A stretch of DNA of 22,209 nt, from positions 1 through 22,209 of the forward strand of contig JAPEVF010000746.1 of assembly GCA_029747585.1 (NCBI GenBank), given 5' to 3'. This document shows, one piece after another, positions 9,242 to 18,198 of this stretch. Each line of letters begins with the position of its first letter. Position 1 is the stretch's first letter. Under the pieces are notes generated by a model. It saw only the letters and a program-made list of their open reading frames with translations. It had not been told where the DNA came from and searched no databases. The position numbers were made by a program, and so were the translations under genes. The stretch is from Pleurotus djamor (lineage: Eukaryota; Basidiomycota; Agaricomycetes; Agaricales; Pleurotaceae).

Positions 9242-10705
9242 TTTCTACGTGGAAAATTGACGCGTTCAAAGAAGGCACCTTTCCATGATACGCACCGAGC
9301 GATCTACGAAGGTAGTCTTGAGCTAGCTCCGGGCCATTCTGTGAAGGTTCGTGTGGATTCTCATCATGGCGTTCAGCACTGCTTAGTGTCCACAGGTCGC
9401 GATAAAATCGTTCAAGTGGGCAGAAGATGAACCTGTCAGATGTGCAAAGATCAGTGAAGTCAGTTTACTTTTATGTGCCGTCGACTCCGTCAGTGACATC
9501 TTTGTCTAGGCAATAAAAGCGTGTGCTCCGACCTGGATGCGACTCCAACATCCTAACATTGCACGTTTCTACGGCCTAAGCGAGGGGGAGGAGTCGGCCG
9601 ACGTGATCCCTGCCATGGTGCACGCCTATTATGGCCATGGAAGTCTACCGCGATATCTTAGGGAGAAGTTCGGGGGTCGCCTTGCGAATACAATAGAAGA
9701 TTCTCGCAACCCAGTGGCCTTGAGACTCGTGTGGCTTTTTCGCTCGCATTCGCTGCAACCAATCTGACTTGTTCACAGGTGACCGAAGCCGCTCGCGGCT
9801 TGAATTACCTCCATACTCTTGATCCACCGTTCATTCATTCCGATTTTCGTGCTGTGTGTCTCTTCAAATTCACGTTTGCGAGGTTATTGTGATTGAACCA
9901 TGTTCCAGCTGAATATAGTCATTGATGACGAAGAACACGCACGGGTTGCCGATGCTGGATTTCTACAAGTTGTACCCTCAGAGGAGTGGGCGTATCTTGA
10001 CCCTATACGGTCTGCTGGTCTTTGTCGATGGGCTAGCCCCGAACTCTTAGAAGGCTTAGGTTACTCAGAGATTCGTGGCACTGCTCCGCGTCCCCTCGAA
10101 TACACCAAAGCCTCGGATGTATACGCGTACGGGATAACACTAGCTGAGGTATTCGTTTCACACTTTATCCAAGGATCCTTCAATGACATGGGTACCAGGT
10201 CTTTTCAGGCCGCACCCCCTTTGCCTTACCACCAAATGATACCACCTCCCGCCAAGTGAATGACGTCGAAACCCTCCATGCAATAATGAAGGGAGCCAGG
10301 CCGTGGCTTCACCCATACTTGATAGGGAACCCAGCCCTAAGGGACCTCGTCATACGCTGCTGGGATGCCGCGCCTGAGATACGACCAAGCATGTCAGAGG
10401 TTTGCCGCATCCTAGAAGCGCCTCTCCCTCCTTGGACGGATGTCGTCGATGATGACCCATCCTCTATCGTGGCTCGCCATTCATCCACCAATTCATCCTC
10501 TGTAAGCATCCTTTGATCCTTTCACCTCACACCACTTTAAGCATGACCCAGTGAACTGAATCTCCATCACCAGAATCGACGCAGTCTGGTCCAGCGCATC
10601 TTGGGTATCATTGGCAAGTATTTTTCTTGGTCGTCTCGTCAACTATACTGGCTTTTCTTCCGATTGCTCGACATCTTGAGAAGTCTACGTGATTGTCCTG
10701 GGTGA
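9242..10705 (+). CDS. TKL-like protein kinase with degenerate glycine loop and DFG motif (5' end unresolved)
   Basis: Seven exons read in one frame for 378 aa: 9242-9346, 9396-9458, 9510-9728, 9779-9853, 9909-10148, 10199-10501, 10574-10705. Introns are 49-72 bp. Kinase landmarks in order are: LTRSKKAPFHDTHRAIYEG at the glycine-loop position with no GxGxxG; VKVAIKSF with the beta-3 lysine; LQHPNIARFYGL; LNYLHTLDPPFIHSDFRALN with catalytic Asp and Asn but HSD for HRD; VADAGF for DFG; RWASPELL for APE; SDVYAYGITLAEVFSGRTPF (helix F); and RPSMSEVCRIL. Lys, Asp, Asn and the metal-binding Asp are all kept, so activity is possible, but loss of the glycines and of the DFG Phe may weaken ATP handling. 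The C-terminal 45 residues are hydrophobic and aromatic. The true start lies upstream of 9242. The protein is likely cytoplasmic; the substrate is unknown. Confidence 0.8.
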
Positions 10706-10796
10706 CCTTTTATCATGTTTGGATCAGGTATTAGTGTATACAAAAGCGTACTGCTGAACGATCAGAAAATCATGGAACCCCGTCTAAATGTAAGCT
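10706..10796. other. 91-bp spacer between two tail-to-tail kinase genes
   Basis: Both genes must end transcription within or beyond this short spacer, so their 3' UTRs probably overlap. No clear AATAAA is present on either strand. Confidence 0.5.
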
Positions 10797-12235
10797 CTAG
10801 AAACATATAGGATTTATGTACATGATGCGTGGCTCCCGCGATCGAGGCTTCGGTGTAGGAGTGCACCCGTTGACAATAGCATGTAACCCAGTCGTAACAT
10901 ATCCGATGTCTGGTCTCTTTGTTGGTTGGATCGCCCAGCAATCAACCATGAGGCCCCACATCGCATCGTTCATCTCAGAGCATTCATAGTCAGCTCGCTC
11001 CAACTGATTGGACCCTAATGCAGCAGGTCTGAATTGGGCAGCTCTGTTGTAAAATGGGGTTTTCCCGGACAGAGTCTACGAAGGTTTTAGCATGGAGATA
11101 CTCTTGATTGATGGACAACCCACAGTGAGCATGACCAAACCCAAGGCGTATATATCTGATGGTTTAGTGACGGTTGGCACTTGCTTTGTGGCGGATGGAA
11201 CATCTGACGCATTGTAGTCATCCGGATGGCCGAGCAGTTCGGGAGCAGTGAATACAAGGCTCGACGCTAGGACTGTTGTAAAGCCGTCTAGGTCTTCCAC
11301 TCGCGAGCGACCAAAATCCGCCAAGACCGCTCTTACAGTGTCACCTTCTACATGGACGAGAATGTTGTCCTATTTCGAAGACGGTCAGTGAGCGCGCATG
11401 AAGGGACGGGGTCTACTGACTGGCTTCAGGTCTCCGTGCACCACATTCGCAGAATGTAAATAGGCCAATCCATGGGAGATGTCTAAAATCTGACGTCCTG
11501 GGTCAGCATGAGTCGTTGGATAGGATTATGTCGGACATACCAGAGGTATTCGCGAGGTTGAGGGATTCTTTCGGAGATACCTATCGATAGTTCGTCCCTC
11601 ACAGAGGGGAGTCACTAAGGCGGGTATTCCACAGGTTACGAGACTTGCATCGTCTCCAGTAAAACCCGAACAGATCCCCAGAAATGGTAGAATATTCGGG
11701 TGGGATAGTCGACGGTTAATCCGTATCTCACGAACTACGCGCTGGGGTGACGACTTCGGCGACGATATCTAAGACCACGGTGACAATGGACTAACCTTGG
11801 AAACAGCCTGGATATCGGAATCGGATTGATTGTCAACGGAAAATAGTTTCACAGCGACCTAGTCTCAATTAAGCTTGTCTGGGTAGTGGCAGAGATTGTG
11901 TGCGCATTTACCTTGGCCTTTTCTGTGCCAATGGTGGCTTTGGCCTGGCTAAGCTCACCCAGATGCGAAATACCATATCCAGCATGTCCGAGAGGAGGCC
12001 CCCTCACCAATTTGACATAACCATTCAGGTCCTATCAGTGAATGAGTAAGTACAGACTTTCAAAACGATGGATGAGATAGACCTTGGGTGGTGCGGCATC
12101 GTCAACAGTCTGTGCACATGCGTCGTTAGATTTACAGGATGAGCATCCTTCAGTGAAGTCAGTCGCTTCTTCTGCATTGCTTCCAACTTCTGGTTCATCC
12201 TCGAATACGATAGTGATGATGTCGAAGAATCCCAT
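10797..12235 (-). CDS. TKL-like protein kinase, complete, seven exons
   Basis: Exons 12235-12083, 12031-11912, 11858-11796, 11741-11541, 11489-11421, 11369-11124 and 11075-10797 total 1131 nt, giving 376 aa. Introns are 48-54 bp with GT-AG ends. All canonical kinase elements are present. The glycine loop reads LGHAGYGISHLG and K95 lies in VAVKLF. The helix-C glutamate is in VVREIRINRRL. The catalytic loop is VVHGDLKPDN with D199 and N204. DFG is at 220-222, followed by TAPELLG, then KPSDIYALGLVML (helix F) and KRPDIGYV near the end. The first 50 residues are acidic with a few cysteines and no known domain. HGD in place of HRD is common in basidiomycete TKL-like kinases. An active cytoplasmic Ser/Thr kinase is the natural prediction; partners are unknown. 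The gene is convergent with the related kinase at 9242-10705. Confidence 0.88.
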
Positions 12236-12901
12236 AGTGAGGGAGAATATGGAGAATTGGGGGTATCAGAGAATTGTAGAAAACGAAAACTCGCCGAGCA
12301 AGTTGTTAAAAAAGATGGGAATGATAGAGTGTGCGATGTGCGCGTAGCTAGTACATGGTGGTCAGAGGATAAGAGATTATCGAGACCTATAAATAGGTTA
12401 CATAACCATGGCCCGAGCGTTGCTTCCAACACAATTGGCATCTTAAAGAGTCAGGATAAAGGCGGAACGTGTGACGGCATGATATTGAAACGTAGAAGTT
12501 TGCAGCGAAAAGAACTTGAATACAAGTTGGCAGAGCGGCGAGATGCAATGTGTTGTACTTGGACTAGCGACCGCCGTTGGCGCTTAGGTACCTTGCTTGC
12601 GGCGGTGTGACACTATCAAAGTTGAGGTTGAAAGCTAGGAGGATGTCAATATACTTACGTACATGTTTGCGTTTCTACACTTGAGTAAGATGCACCTCGC
12701 CTACCAACCTACGGTTGGTCGGACTCGGTGGAAGGAGGTTTGATGCGGCTGAGGTCTAGACCTTCCTGCGGCGCTGGGACCCGCTAACGCCGAAGACAGT
12801 TCCCACACGTCCTATATATGGGTTTTTTGGGAAGCAAAGTAAGGCATGCTCGGATGCCCTATGGTGTATGTAACAAAGCTATTCCAATGATGTTGCCTAG
12901 A
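12236..12901. other. Promoter of the minus-strand kinase and 3' region of the histone deacetylase gene
   Basis: The stretch separates two minus-strand genes. A TATA-like palindrome lies at 12388-12395. A plus-strand frame of 117 codons (12257-12610) has no recognisable features. I see no further gene. Confidence 0.4.
12388..12395 (-). promoter_or_regulatory. TATA-like element upstream of the minus-strand kinase
   Basis: CCTATTTATAGG (minus strand) contains TATTTATA about 153 nt upstream of the ATG at 12235. Spacing would leave a leader of roughly 120 nt. Confidence 0.35.
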
Positions 12902-15815
12902 TCATATCGACGAATTGCGGATAAATGAAGGTGTCCCTGATAAAGATTGTTGAATGAATTCCTTAATCGCGGGGAACGCCCGAATAATAAGTTTAGCTGG
13001 CTGGTGTTCGTCTGCGAAAGGATGTCAAAAATATTATAATGTGGAAGGAATTGTTAGATTGACCGAAAGGGGAAAAGGCGCCATGACGCTTGAAGTGGTT
13101 CTTCTGGCGAGGATCAAAAAGTGGATGTGAACTGGGGAGAACGACGAAGGAATGCTAAGGTAGGTTTGAGAAAGGCCAGTCCAAATAACAAGTACAGTGG
13201 GATAAGGCTACCTTTGCATACCAAGCCCGGGTATCACGTCCATACCTGGGAGCTGGAGGTATTCTTGATAGTCCAACCACCTGGACGACAGCTTTCACCG
13301 ATCGCATAACGGTTGAAGCTGGAGAAGCGTTATTAAGCAATCAAGATTCCAGAGAGGACGGACTTACATCGTTCATCAATAAGACCCATTAACGGTTTGC
13401 AACCGGGGCCATGAGATATGAAAATGACACGAGCTGCCATGGATAACCTGCTCGACGTTCAGTGGGTAGTCGTCTCTAACTAGCAGAGACACTTGCGAAA
13501 CGTAGTGGTCCCATAGATATATGATCAACTCGCGACACATTTCGTCACGAGTCTTGATATGGTGGTTGCTCTTAAAGGAATATATCAACAATGCTCGGTC
13601 CGCCAAGTGCGATCCTTACCGTTTTAGGCGATGTGATAGGCCGGGGAAATGTATTGATGTCTACCACGCCATACCCCTCTTGTTGTGCCCAATCGATGAG
13701 TTGTCTTGTGTAGTCGATCTGGTGATTGTCAGCATGAGATGGTAAGGTGAACGAGGTCCTTACGAAGTAGGATTTTTCTACTTCCAAGTCACACATTGTC
13801 GATGGGTCAAGTTCGGCTCGGAGGTTACCACTGGCTGTATAAGCAAGGCTATACCACGGACCAAAGGGGGGACGAAGGAAACTTACAATTCATGCACGAA
13901 GAACACGACCGTTTTGTTGGACATGAAATCTGGCCTAGAATGTACCTTAAAAGGCGTTCGGATGCACGAAAAGAGAGGGAAACGTACGAGACAAGAACTT
14001 GTTGAGTAAATCGTTCTTCCATTTGAACAGGAAAGGGTACTTGCAAGAACTGGTATTGGTTAAGCAGGAAGTATTGACGATGGTTCTTCAGGACCTCTAC
14101 GAAGGGCGTATAGCGTTGCAATGGAGAGATAGGATGGGATACACACCAGTCACAGGGATTGCGAGAGGCTGGAAATCTATTGGAAAGTAAGTGTGCTGAC
14201 ACGGAGAAGACGGCGAAGACTGTGACCTTTTATTGGTTCACAAGACTTGGGATCTACACTCCTCCAGTATTTGCTCTGTTGCTTTGCCACAAGCATGATT
14301 GTCTCGGACGCAGAGTCGCCAGCTACCATAGGCGGGAGTTCTTCTGGGGGCTCTCCAAGGATCACGCGCGTGACAGCCAGTGCTGACTGCGATATTGAGT
14401 TCAGGTTATAGCCTCCCTAATTATGCCCATCAATGCCGAGACTGAAAGTAAAGGAGTGGATAAGTCACCTCAAGAGCAACAACAACACGACCCCTCGCGA
14501 GGCCGGAGAGCATGTAGGTCATATGTGCATACCCTGCTGGACTTAAAAAGCACTCCCCTAGCTCATCACCAGCAGCTGCATCGAAGCCAGCGGAGACTAA
14601 CGAACACGGTGAGCGAAGAGGCTGGAAAAATGTCGAAAACACCCACTCATAACTAATTCAGGAGCAAATTCAGTAGCTATTGGCATAATAATTCTCTGAA
14701 ACGCTAGAATGTAGTCCGCGTCCGTCATACCAGCCGCTGACCAGGGTATGTTAACGGAGCTAGCCTACGGGGTTAGAGGATGTTGATTGGAGAGCCATCC
14801 AGGGGAAGACCTACTACCCAAGCCCTGGGCCTTCTCCGCATGATTCTATTCCCCCGAACGGACCATATGGATAGAACTTTCCGTCTTCAAAACGATGTAG
14901 CGACATATATAATATGGATGGGTCATCATTGAAAGCTCTTTGCGTTCCATTGCCTTGTTACAAGTTGTCGAATGGTAAATTTTAGAAGAAAGCTTCAACG
15001 CACCATGATGAACATCCCTGAGAACACGAAAAACCTTAGCACTAGGTGAAGGAAGGACAGGGCAAAGTATTTACCAATCCAGAATCAGAATTTTCTTGAT
15101 TTTTGTCAATTGCTGGACAACGCGGGCTGCCACAGCTACGTTATTGTAGAAACAGAAGCCCATATGTTCATCAGGTTCGGCATGATGACCTGGGGGTCTT
15201 ACAATAGCGAAACACTTTCGCACTTCCCCTCGGGCAACAGCGAGGGATGCCTCAATAACACCACCACAACTAAGACGAGCAGCTCGCGTCGTCCCTGCCA
15301 TCGCATACAAAGAGAGTTGATCGTAGTACTCCTCCGAGTTCGCTATCTGCTCTTGAGTCAGATCTATGCTCGTTAAGGGCCNAAACAACCCTCAAATTAG
15401 CATAGATTTAGACCGAAGGGGTAAACCACAAACATTGTATAGATTCTACCTTATTCCAGTGGTCTTCCGTATGGACTAGCATAGCTTCGGCTTGCTTGAC
15501 CGGTCGAATTGGTAGACATTTCATTTGATTGAGGAGGTGGGCTCCCTTGATAGTAGCCCAGATGTGTTCCAAGCGGTCCGGGCATTCTGGATGATCCCTT
15601 GGAGAAAAGTGTTGGCCCATATCTGCAGAGTATACATATCCAACTGTGAACGGGGGGTGGAAAGCCGGAAGGGAGCGGGCTGATCTCATGGTGTTCGAGG
15701 TCACGGCATCAATTGGCGGAGTCGGATGGTCGAAAGGCTGAGCACTTTGAAGGGACTCAGAATCCATATCCATTTCGTCACCGTCCGCTTTGAAGTGAGG
15801 CGCGTTCGATTCCAT
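12902..15815 (-). CDS. hda1: Class II histone deacetylase, Hda1/Clr3 type, with C-terminal Arb2-like region, 17 exons
   Basis: Exons: 15815-15430, 15380-15075, 15017-15004, 14953-14818, 14759-14647, 14596-14469, 14416-14227, 14176-14147, 14096-13988, 13934-13887, 13830-13764, 13718-13620, 13552-13491, 13447-13368, 13318-13212, 13154-13064, 13011-12902. They total 2076 nt in one frame, giving 691 aa, close to known Hda1/Clr3 proteins. The enzyme removes acetyl groups from histone lysines in the nucleus and acts in silencing. The catalytic domain runs from about 58 to 400. [16 protein letters not shown] carries the His pair H194/H195. LDWDVHHGNGTQ gives zinc ligands D232 and H234, SAGFD gives the third, D324, and EGGYN gives Y364. 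About 440-690 matches the Arb2-like region ([37 protein letters not shown]). Exon 3 is only 14 nt. The acceptor of intron 1 contains an N at 15382. Intron 13 is the shortest (43 bp) and its donor is the least certain. The N-terminal 55 residues are acidic and probably disordered. Confidence 0.95.
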
Positions 15816-15840
15816 CAAGATTGCCGAAGTCCGAGATGGG

Positions 15841-15900
15841 TCGCGCGTTTGTCGCGCGAGAGCTACACTCAGTGAGACACTGAGAATGCTTACGTAAGCA
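15841..15900. promoter_or_regulatory. hda1: Cluster of three palindromes just upstream of the histone deacetylase start
   Basis: Three perfect inverted repeats sit within 60 bp, beginning 26 nt upstream of the ATG. They are TCGCGCG-TTTGT-CGCGCGA (15841-15859), CTCAGTG-AGA-CACTGAG (15868-15884) and TGCTTACGTAAGCA (15887-15900). The last contains TTACGTAA, which matches a bZIP (Yap-type) binding site. They could be protein sites in the core promoter or stem-loops in the leader; the sequence does not decide which. Confidence 0.4.
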
Positions 15901-16222
15901 GTATCAGCAGCAACAGCAACGCGTAGGACGCGACCTGCTTCCTCATCGTCCGCATCGTCGAGCTCGCTGCCTGGTCCACTCTGTTTTTTGTGCTCTTCCC
16001 TCCTCTCGTCACCAAACTCTTGAAATGGTCAAAATCGTCGATCCGGCCCCCCAGCACGCTGAAAATCGTGTTCATCAAAAACCCATACCAACCCTGAACG
16101 CGTGGCCGCGATTGCTACAATAAGGATACGTGCTTCGGGGATTTTCCGCAGAATCTGGTGCAAGATCAGGCTCCTAAAACCATCTCGTAACGTGACCTTT
16201 GTTTGTGTTTGTTTAAAGTGCA
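15901..16222. other. Coding-like but unresolved minus-strand stretch
   Basis: On the minus strand 16200-15900 reads as a mostly open frame with plausible protein composition: RSLILHQILRKIPEARILIV, then a TGA, then in the same frame SELDDADDEEAGRVLRVAVA up to a GTAAGC donor-like site at 15894. A 72-bp intron (GTATGG..AAGAG) would remove the stop, but the acceptor is weak and no downstream exon could be joined. It may be a gene fragment. Confidence 0.25.
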
Positions 16223-16292
16223 AGCACTTTCTATATTGGGTCGTGTGGTTTGTTTACGACCCAATATAGAAAGTGCTAGCCTGGTGCAAGAT
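16155..16292. repeat. 12-bp direct repeats flanking a 114-bp segment
   Basis: CTGGTGCAAGAT occurs at 16155-16166 and again at 16281-16292. Similarity continues imperfectly for about 12 more bases (CAGGCTCCTAAAAC against GGAGATCTCAAAC). The perfect hairpin at 16223-16277 lies between the copies. Confidence 0.6.
16223..16277. repeat. Perfect inverted repeat, 22-bp arms, 11-nt loop
   Basis: The left arm 16223-16244 (AGCACTTTCTATATTGGG and four more bases) is the exact reverse complement of 16256-16277, around the loop GTGGTTTGTTT. Arms of this length without a mismatch are unlikely by chance. No T-run or gene end suggests a terminator. A foldback or MITE-like insertion is the more natural reading. 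Confidence 0.85.
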
Positions 16293-16415
16293 GGAGATCT
16301 CAAACCTGTGTAATTTAACTGAGATGTGACGGCGTAACGACGGACACAAAATACGTACCATAGAGCAAGTTTGAAGGTGGTAAGGTGGTGGCTGCTTCAG
16401 GCCACTACGGTAAAA

Positions 16416-16470
16416 GTATACATCAAATACTGTGCTTACCGTAGAATGAGGATACATCAAACGTTGTAGT
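16416..16470 (+). repeat. Left inverted repeat of the candidate element
   Basis: Contains two copies of the core ATACATCAAA, 34 bp apart, and matches 18144-18198 in inverse orientation at 45 of 55 positions. Confidence 0.75.
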
Positions 16471-16485
16471 GTACAGTGCACAACG

Positions 16486-16523
16486 GTGGATGTATCATTC
16501 GCGCTGGCGAGTGATACATCCAC
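16486..16523. repeat. 17-bp-arm hairpin inside the left inverted repeat
   Basis: GTGGATGTATCATTCGC (16486-16502) pairs with 16507-16523 around a GCTG loop, with one mismatch (a G-U pair in RNA). It carries the same GATGTATC/GATACATC core found in the 55-bp inverted repeats. Confidence 0.8.
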
Positions 16524-17356
16524 AGTCGGACCACGTTGCCCAGGTTCCCTTCAACTTCTTAATCCATTTGGGGCTGCGAAGCCTAGCTACCGCAGCACCT
16601 GTGGTGCGACACAGGGAGCTCAGATCGACGATTGGCTTCGATTGGTCTTCGATGCATTCTTAGAAAACAAAAGCATGAAAATGACAAATGATTTTTTGGC
16701 TTGCAAATGTTGTGCGAATGCTCACAACAGTGACAACACCAAGCCACCAATGGCGCTCACTATCATAGGGACCGCTCGCCTGGACCTTAATCGATTAATC
16801 TCCCGCAACCGTCCCGGCTCTCGTAGCAGAAATCACTATTGATTTGATATTTTCCTTGCTGCCGTTCCCCCACGTCCTACCAGACAGACAGAAGCTATAA
16901 ATGATCCCTGTAAGCCCCAATGCCACTATGAATTCAGGTGAGCGGCTGGATTTTTTCGCTCCTTGGCTCCACCTCCTAGAAGCCCCCTAGGACGGCTTTC
17001 CATTCGGCGCAGAAATAACCTCGATACTACAGCTGGAGCTAGCGTGTTATCACTAGTAGGTGCGTATTGGGGGTGTTTGAGCCCGTTCTCAAGTCATTCT
17101 AATGCTGTGTGCTGTGAAGGCACCTTTATAATTCGCCCCAGCGTCAGCCCCTATTGCGTCCTGGTATGTTTTTTTTACCATTACGTTGCTGCTACACACC
17201 ATTTTTCAATGCGACAGGTACCCTGAGGCGTCCAGGATACCTAATATGGGTGAGCCTCCCTCTCAGAAAGGATAGAAGATATGAGTTTGTGTTACCAAAA
17301 CCGAACAGACGTTATCGACGTTTCGCACCAAAGTTTTGTAAGCCGCTTTTCTGACT

Positions 17357-17381
17357 TTTATTCGTTCGTCTGACCTTTATT
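17357..17381 (-). terminator. Two AATAAA polyadenylation signals on the minus strand
   Basis: AATAAA on the minus strand occurs at 17381-17376 and again at 17362-17357. These sit 125-150 nt downstream of the stop of the minus-strand ORF, a suitable place for 3' end formation. Confidence 0.4.
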
Positions 17382-17505
17382 CATTCTAGAAAGGCTATCC
17401 AACTGAGTCCCCCGAAAACTACTTCAGAACTCTTCTTTGACTTGTATTGGTTGATTCCGATGCTTTTTTCGTCCTCGGAACTCTCTCTAGGGCGCTTCGA
17501 GGCGC

Positions 17506-17895
17506 CTATCGAGTGATGGGCATGTCACACCACCGTCTCGTCGACTTTCTTTCATCACTGTTGGCAGTGAGCACGCTGCATGCAGAATCACACCTTCCCA
17601 TGATTACATTGCTCACTCCCTCAAGATTGTCTGAGACTGGAGAGCACTGGCTGTGTACTTGGGGCAGCACTGCTGCAGGATTTAGCCACGGGCCATCGAT
17701 TGTGAGTGTCTCCCCATCATCTAGCCATTTCTCCACCCATTCCATTCCTGTCTTGTACTTTCTACTACCAGCACATGATAGGTATTCATGTCCAGCCCCG
17801 ACCGCATGCACAGTATTCGGGATCTCCGGCCACACATCAGGGCCTGGAATGTTGGTAGCCTTGCGCTGCGTAAACGGCCATCGTGTATCACGTCG
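17506..17895 (-). CDS. Hypothetical protein, 3' exon(s) of a minus-strand gene inside the candidate element
   Basis: The frame is open for 129 codons from a strong splice acceptor (TTTTCCCTTCTCCCAACTCAG-like, ending at 17896) to a TAG at 17508-17506. The protein reads WPFTQRKATNIPGPDVWPEI and later GMEWVEKWLDDGETLTIDG, with Trp and acidic residues that look coded rather than random. The last 60 residues are less convincing and may hide an intron. Upstream exons could not be placed; an N and a run of T at 17941-17950 lie in the presumed intron. I do not recognise the family. Two AATAAA signals follow the stop. Confidence 0.4.
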   Translation of the reverse strand, partial: RRDTRWPFTQRKATNIPGPDVWPEIPNTVHAVGAGHEYLSCAGSRKYKTGMEWVEKWLDDGETLTIDGPWLNPAAVLPQVHSQCSPVSDNLEGVSNVIMGRCDSACSVLTANSDERKSTRRWCDMPITR

Positions 17896-18143
17896 CTGAG
17901 TTGGGAGAAGGGAAAATATTGGCAGTACGCGATTAGGATGNTTTTTTTTTCGTTTGTCCTATCTGAGGAACCAACAAGGGATCGAGACAAAAGAAGCCGC
18001 GCTGATCACACCGAAGGGCATCGAGATTGCGGCGACTGGCAAATATCTATTTTGGAAAGTGTAGGGAAGCAGAACAACGAGATGAGAAAGGCTTGACGCT
18101 GCCCAATTGAGAGCAGAAGTAGCATGGTTCACACGGTGTGTGG

Positions 18144-18198
18144 ACTACAACGTTTGATGTATCCCGTATAGACGGTAACTACAGTGTTTGATGTATCC
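18144..18198 (-). repeat. Right inverted repeat of the candidate element
   Basis: Inverse copy of 16416-16470. On the plus strand it contains TTTGATGTATCC twice, 34 bp apart. Confidence 0.75.

Larger units (their letters stand above)
16416..18198. mobile_element. Candidate DNA element bounded by 55-bp imperfect inverted repeats
   Basis: The 55 bp at 16416-16470 and the reverse complement of 18144-18198 agree at 45 positions without gaps, including a perfect 21-bp inner block (GGATACATCAAACGTTGTAG and one more base). The 1.7-kb interior has little coding sequence beyond one minus-strand ORF. No transposase motif was recognised, so the element would be non-autonomous or decayed. An 11-bp direct repeat, GGTGGCTGCTT, lies outside both ends (about 16387 and 18212). 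It is some 15-20 bp from the repeats, too far for a simple target duplication with these ends, so the true termini may lie further out. The superfamily cannot be assigned. Confidence 0.5.

Noticed and set aside
10149..10208. Apparent frameshift in the plus-strand kinase when the TTTTCAG acceptor at 10208 is used
   Set aside because: Using the earlier CCAG acceptor at 10197-10198 gives the normal AEVFSGRTPF motif in frame with a 50-bp intron, so there is no frameshift.
14423..14656. Plus-strand ORFs opposite the histone deacetylase
   Set aside because: They are shadows of conserved exons on the minus strand.
16254..16523. 89-aa minus-strand ORF over the hairpin and left inverted repeat
   Set aside because: It consists of repeat and hairpin sequence and has no recognisable protein features.
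16920..17260. Possible plus-strand multi-exon gene (MNS, then GRLSIRRRNNLDTTAG) with several GT..AG pairs
   Set aside because: Exons could be chained in more than one frame, each soon hitting stops. The opposite strand has a better supported ORF with polyadenylation signals.
16416..18198. Reading CACTACGGTAAAAG at 16403 as a CACTA-type transposon end
   Set aside because: No matching CACTA end occurs in inverse orientation near 18200.
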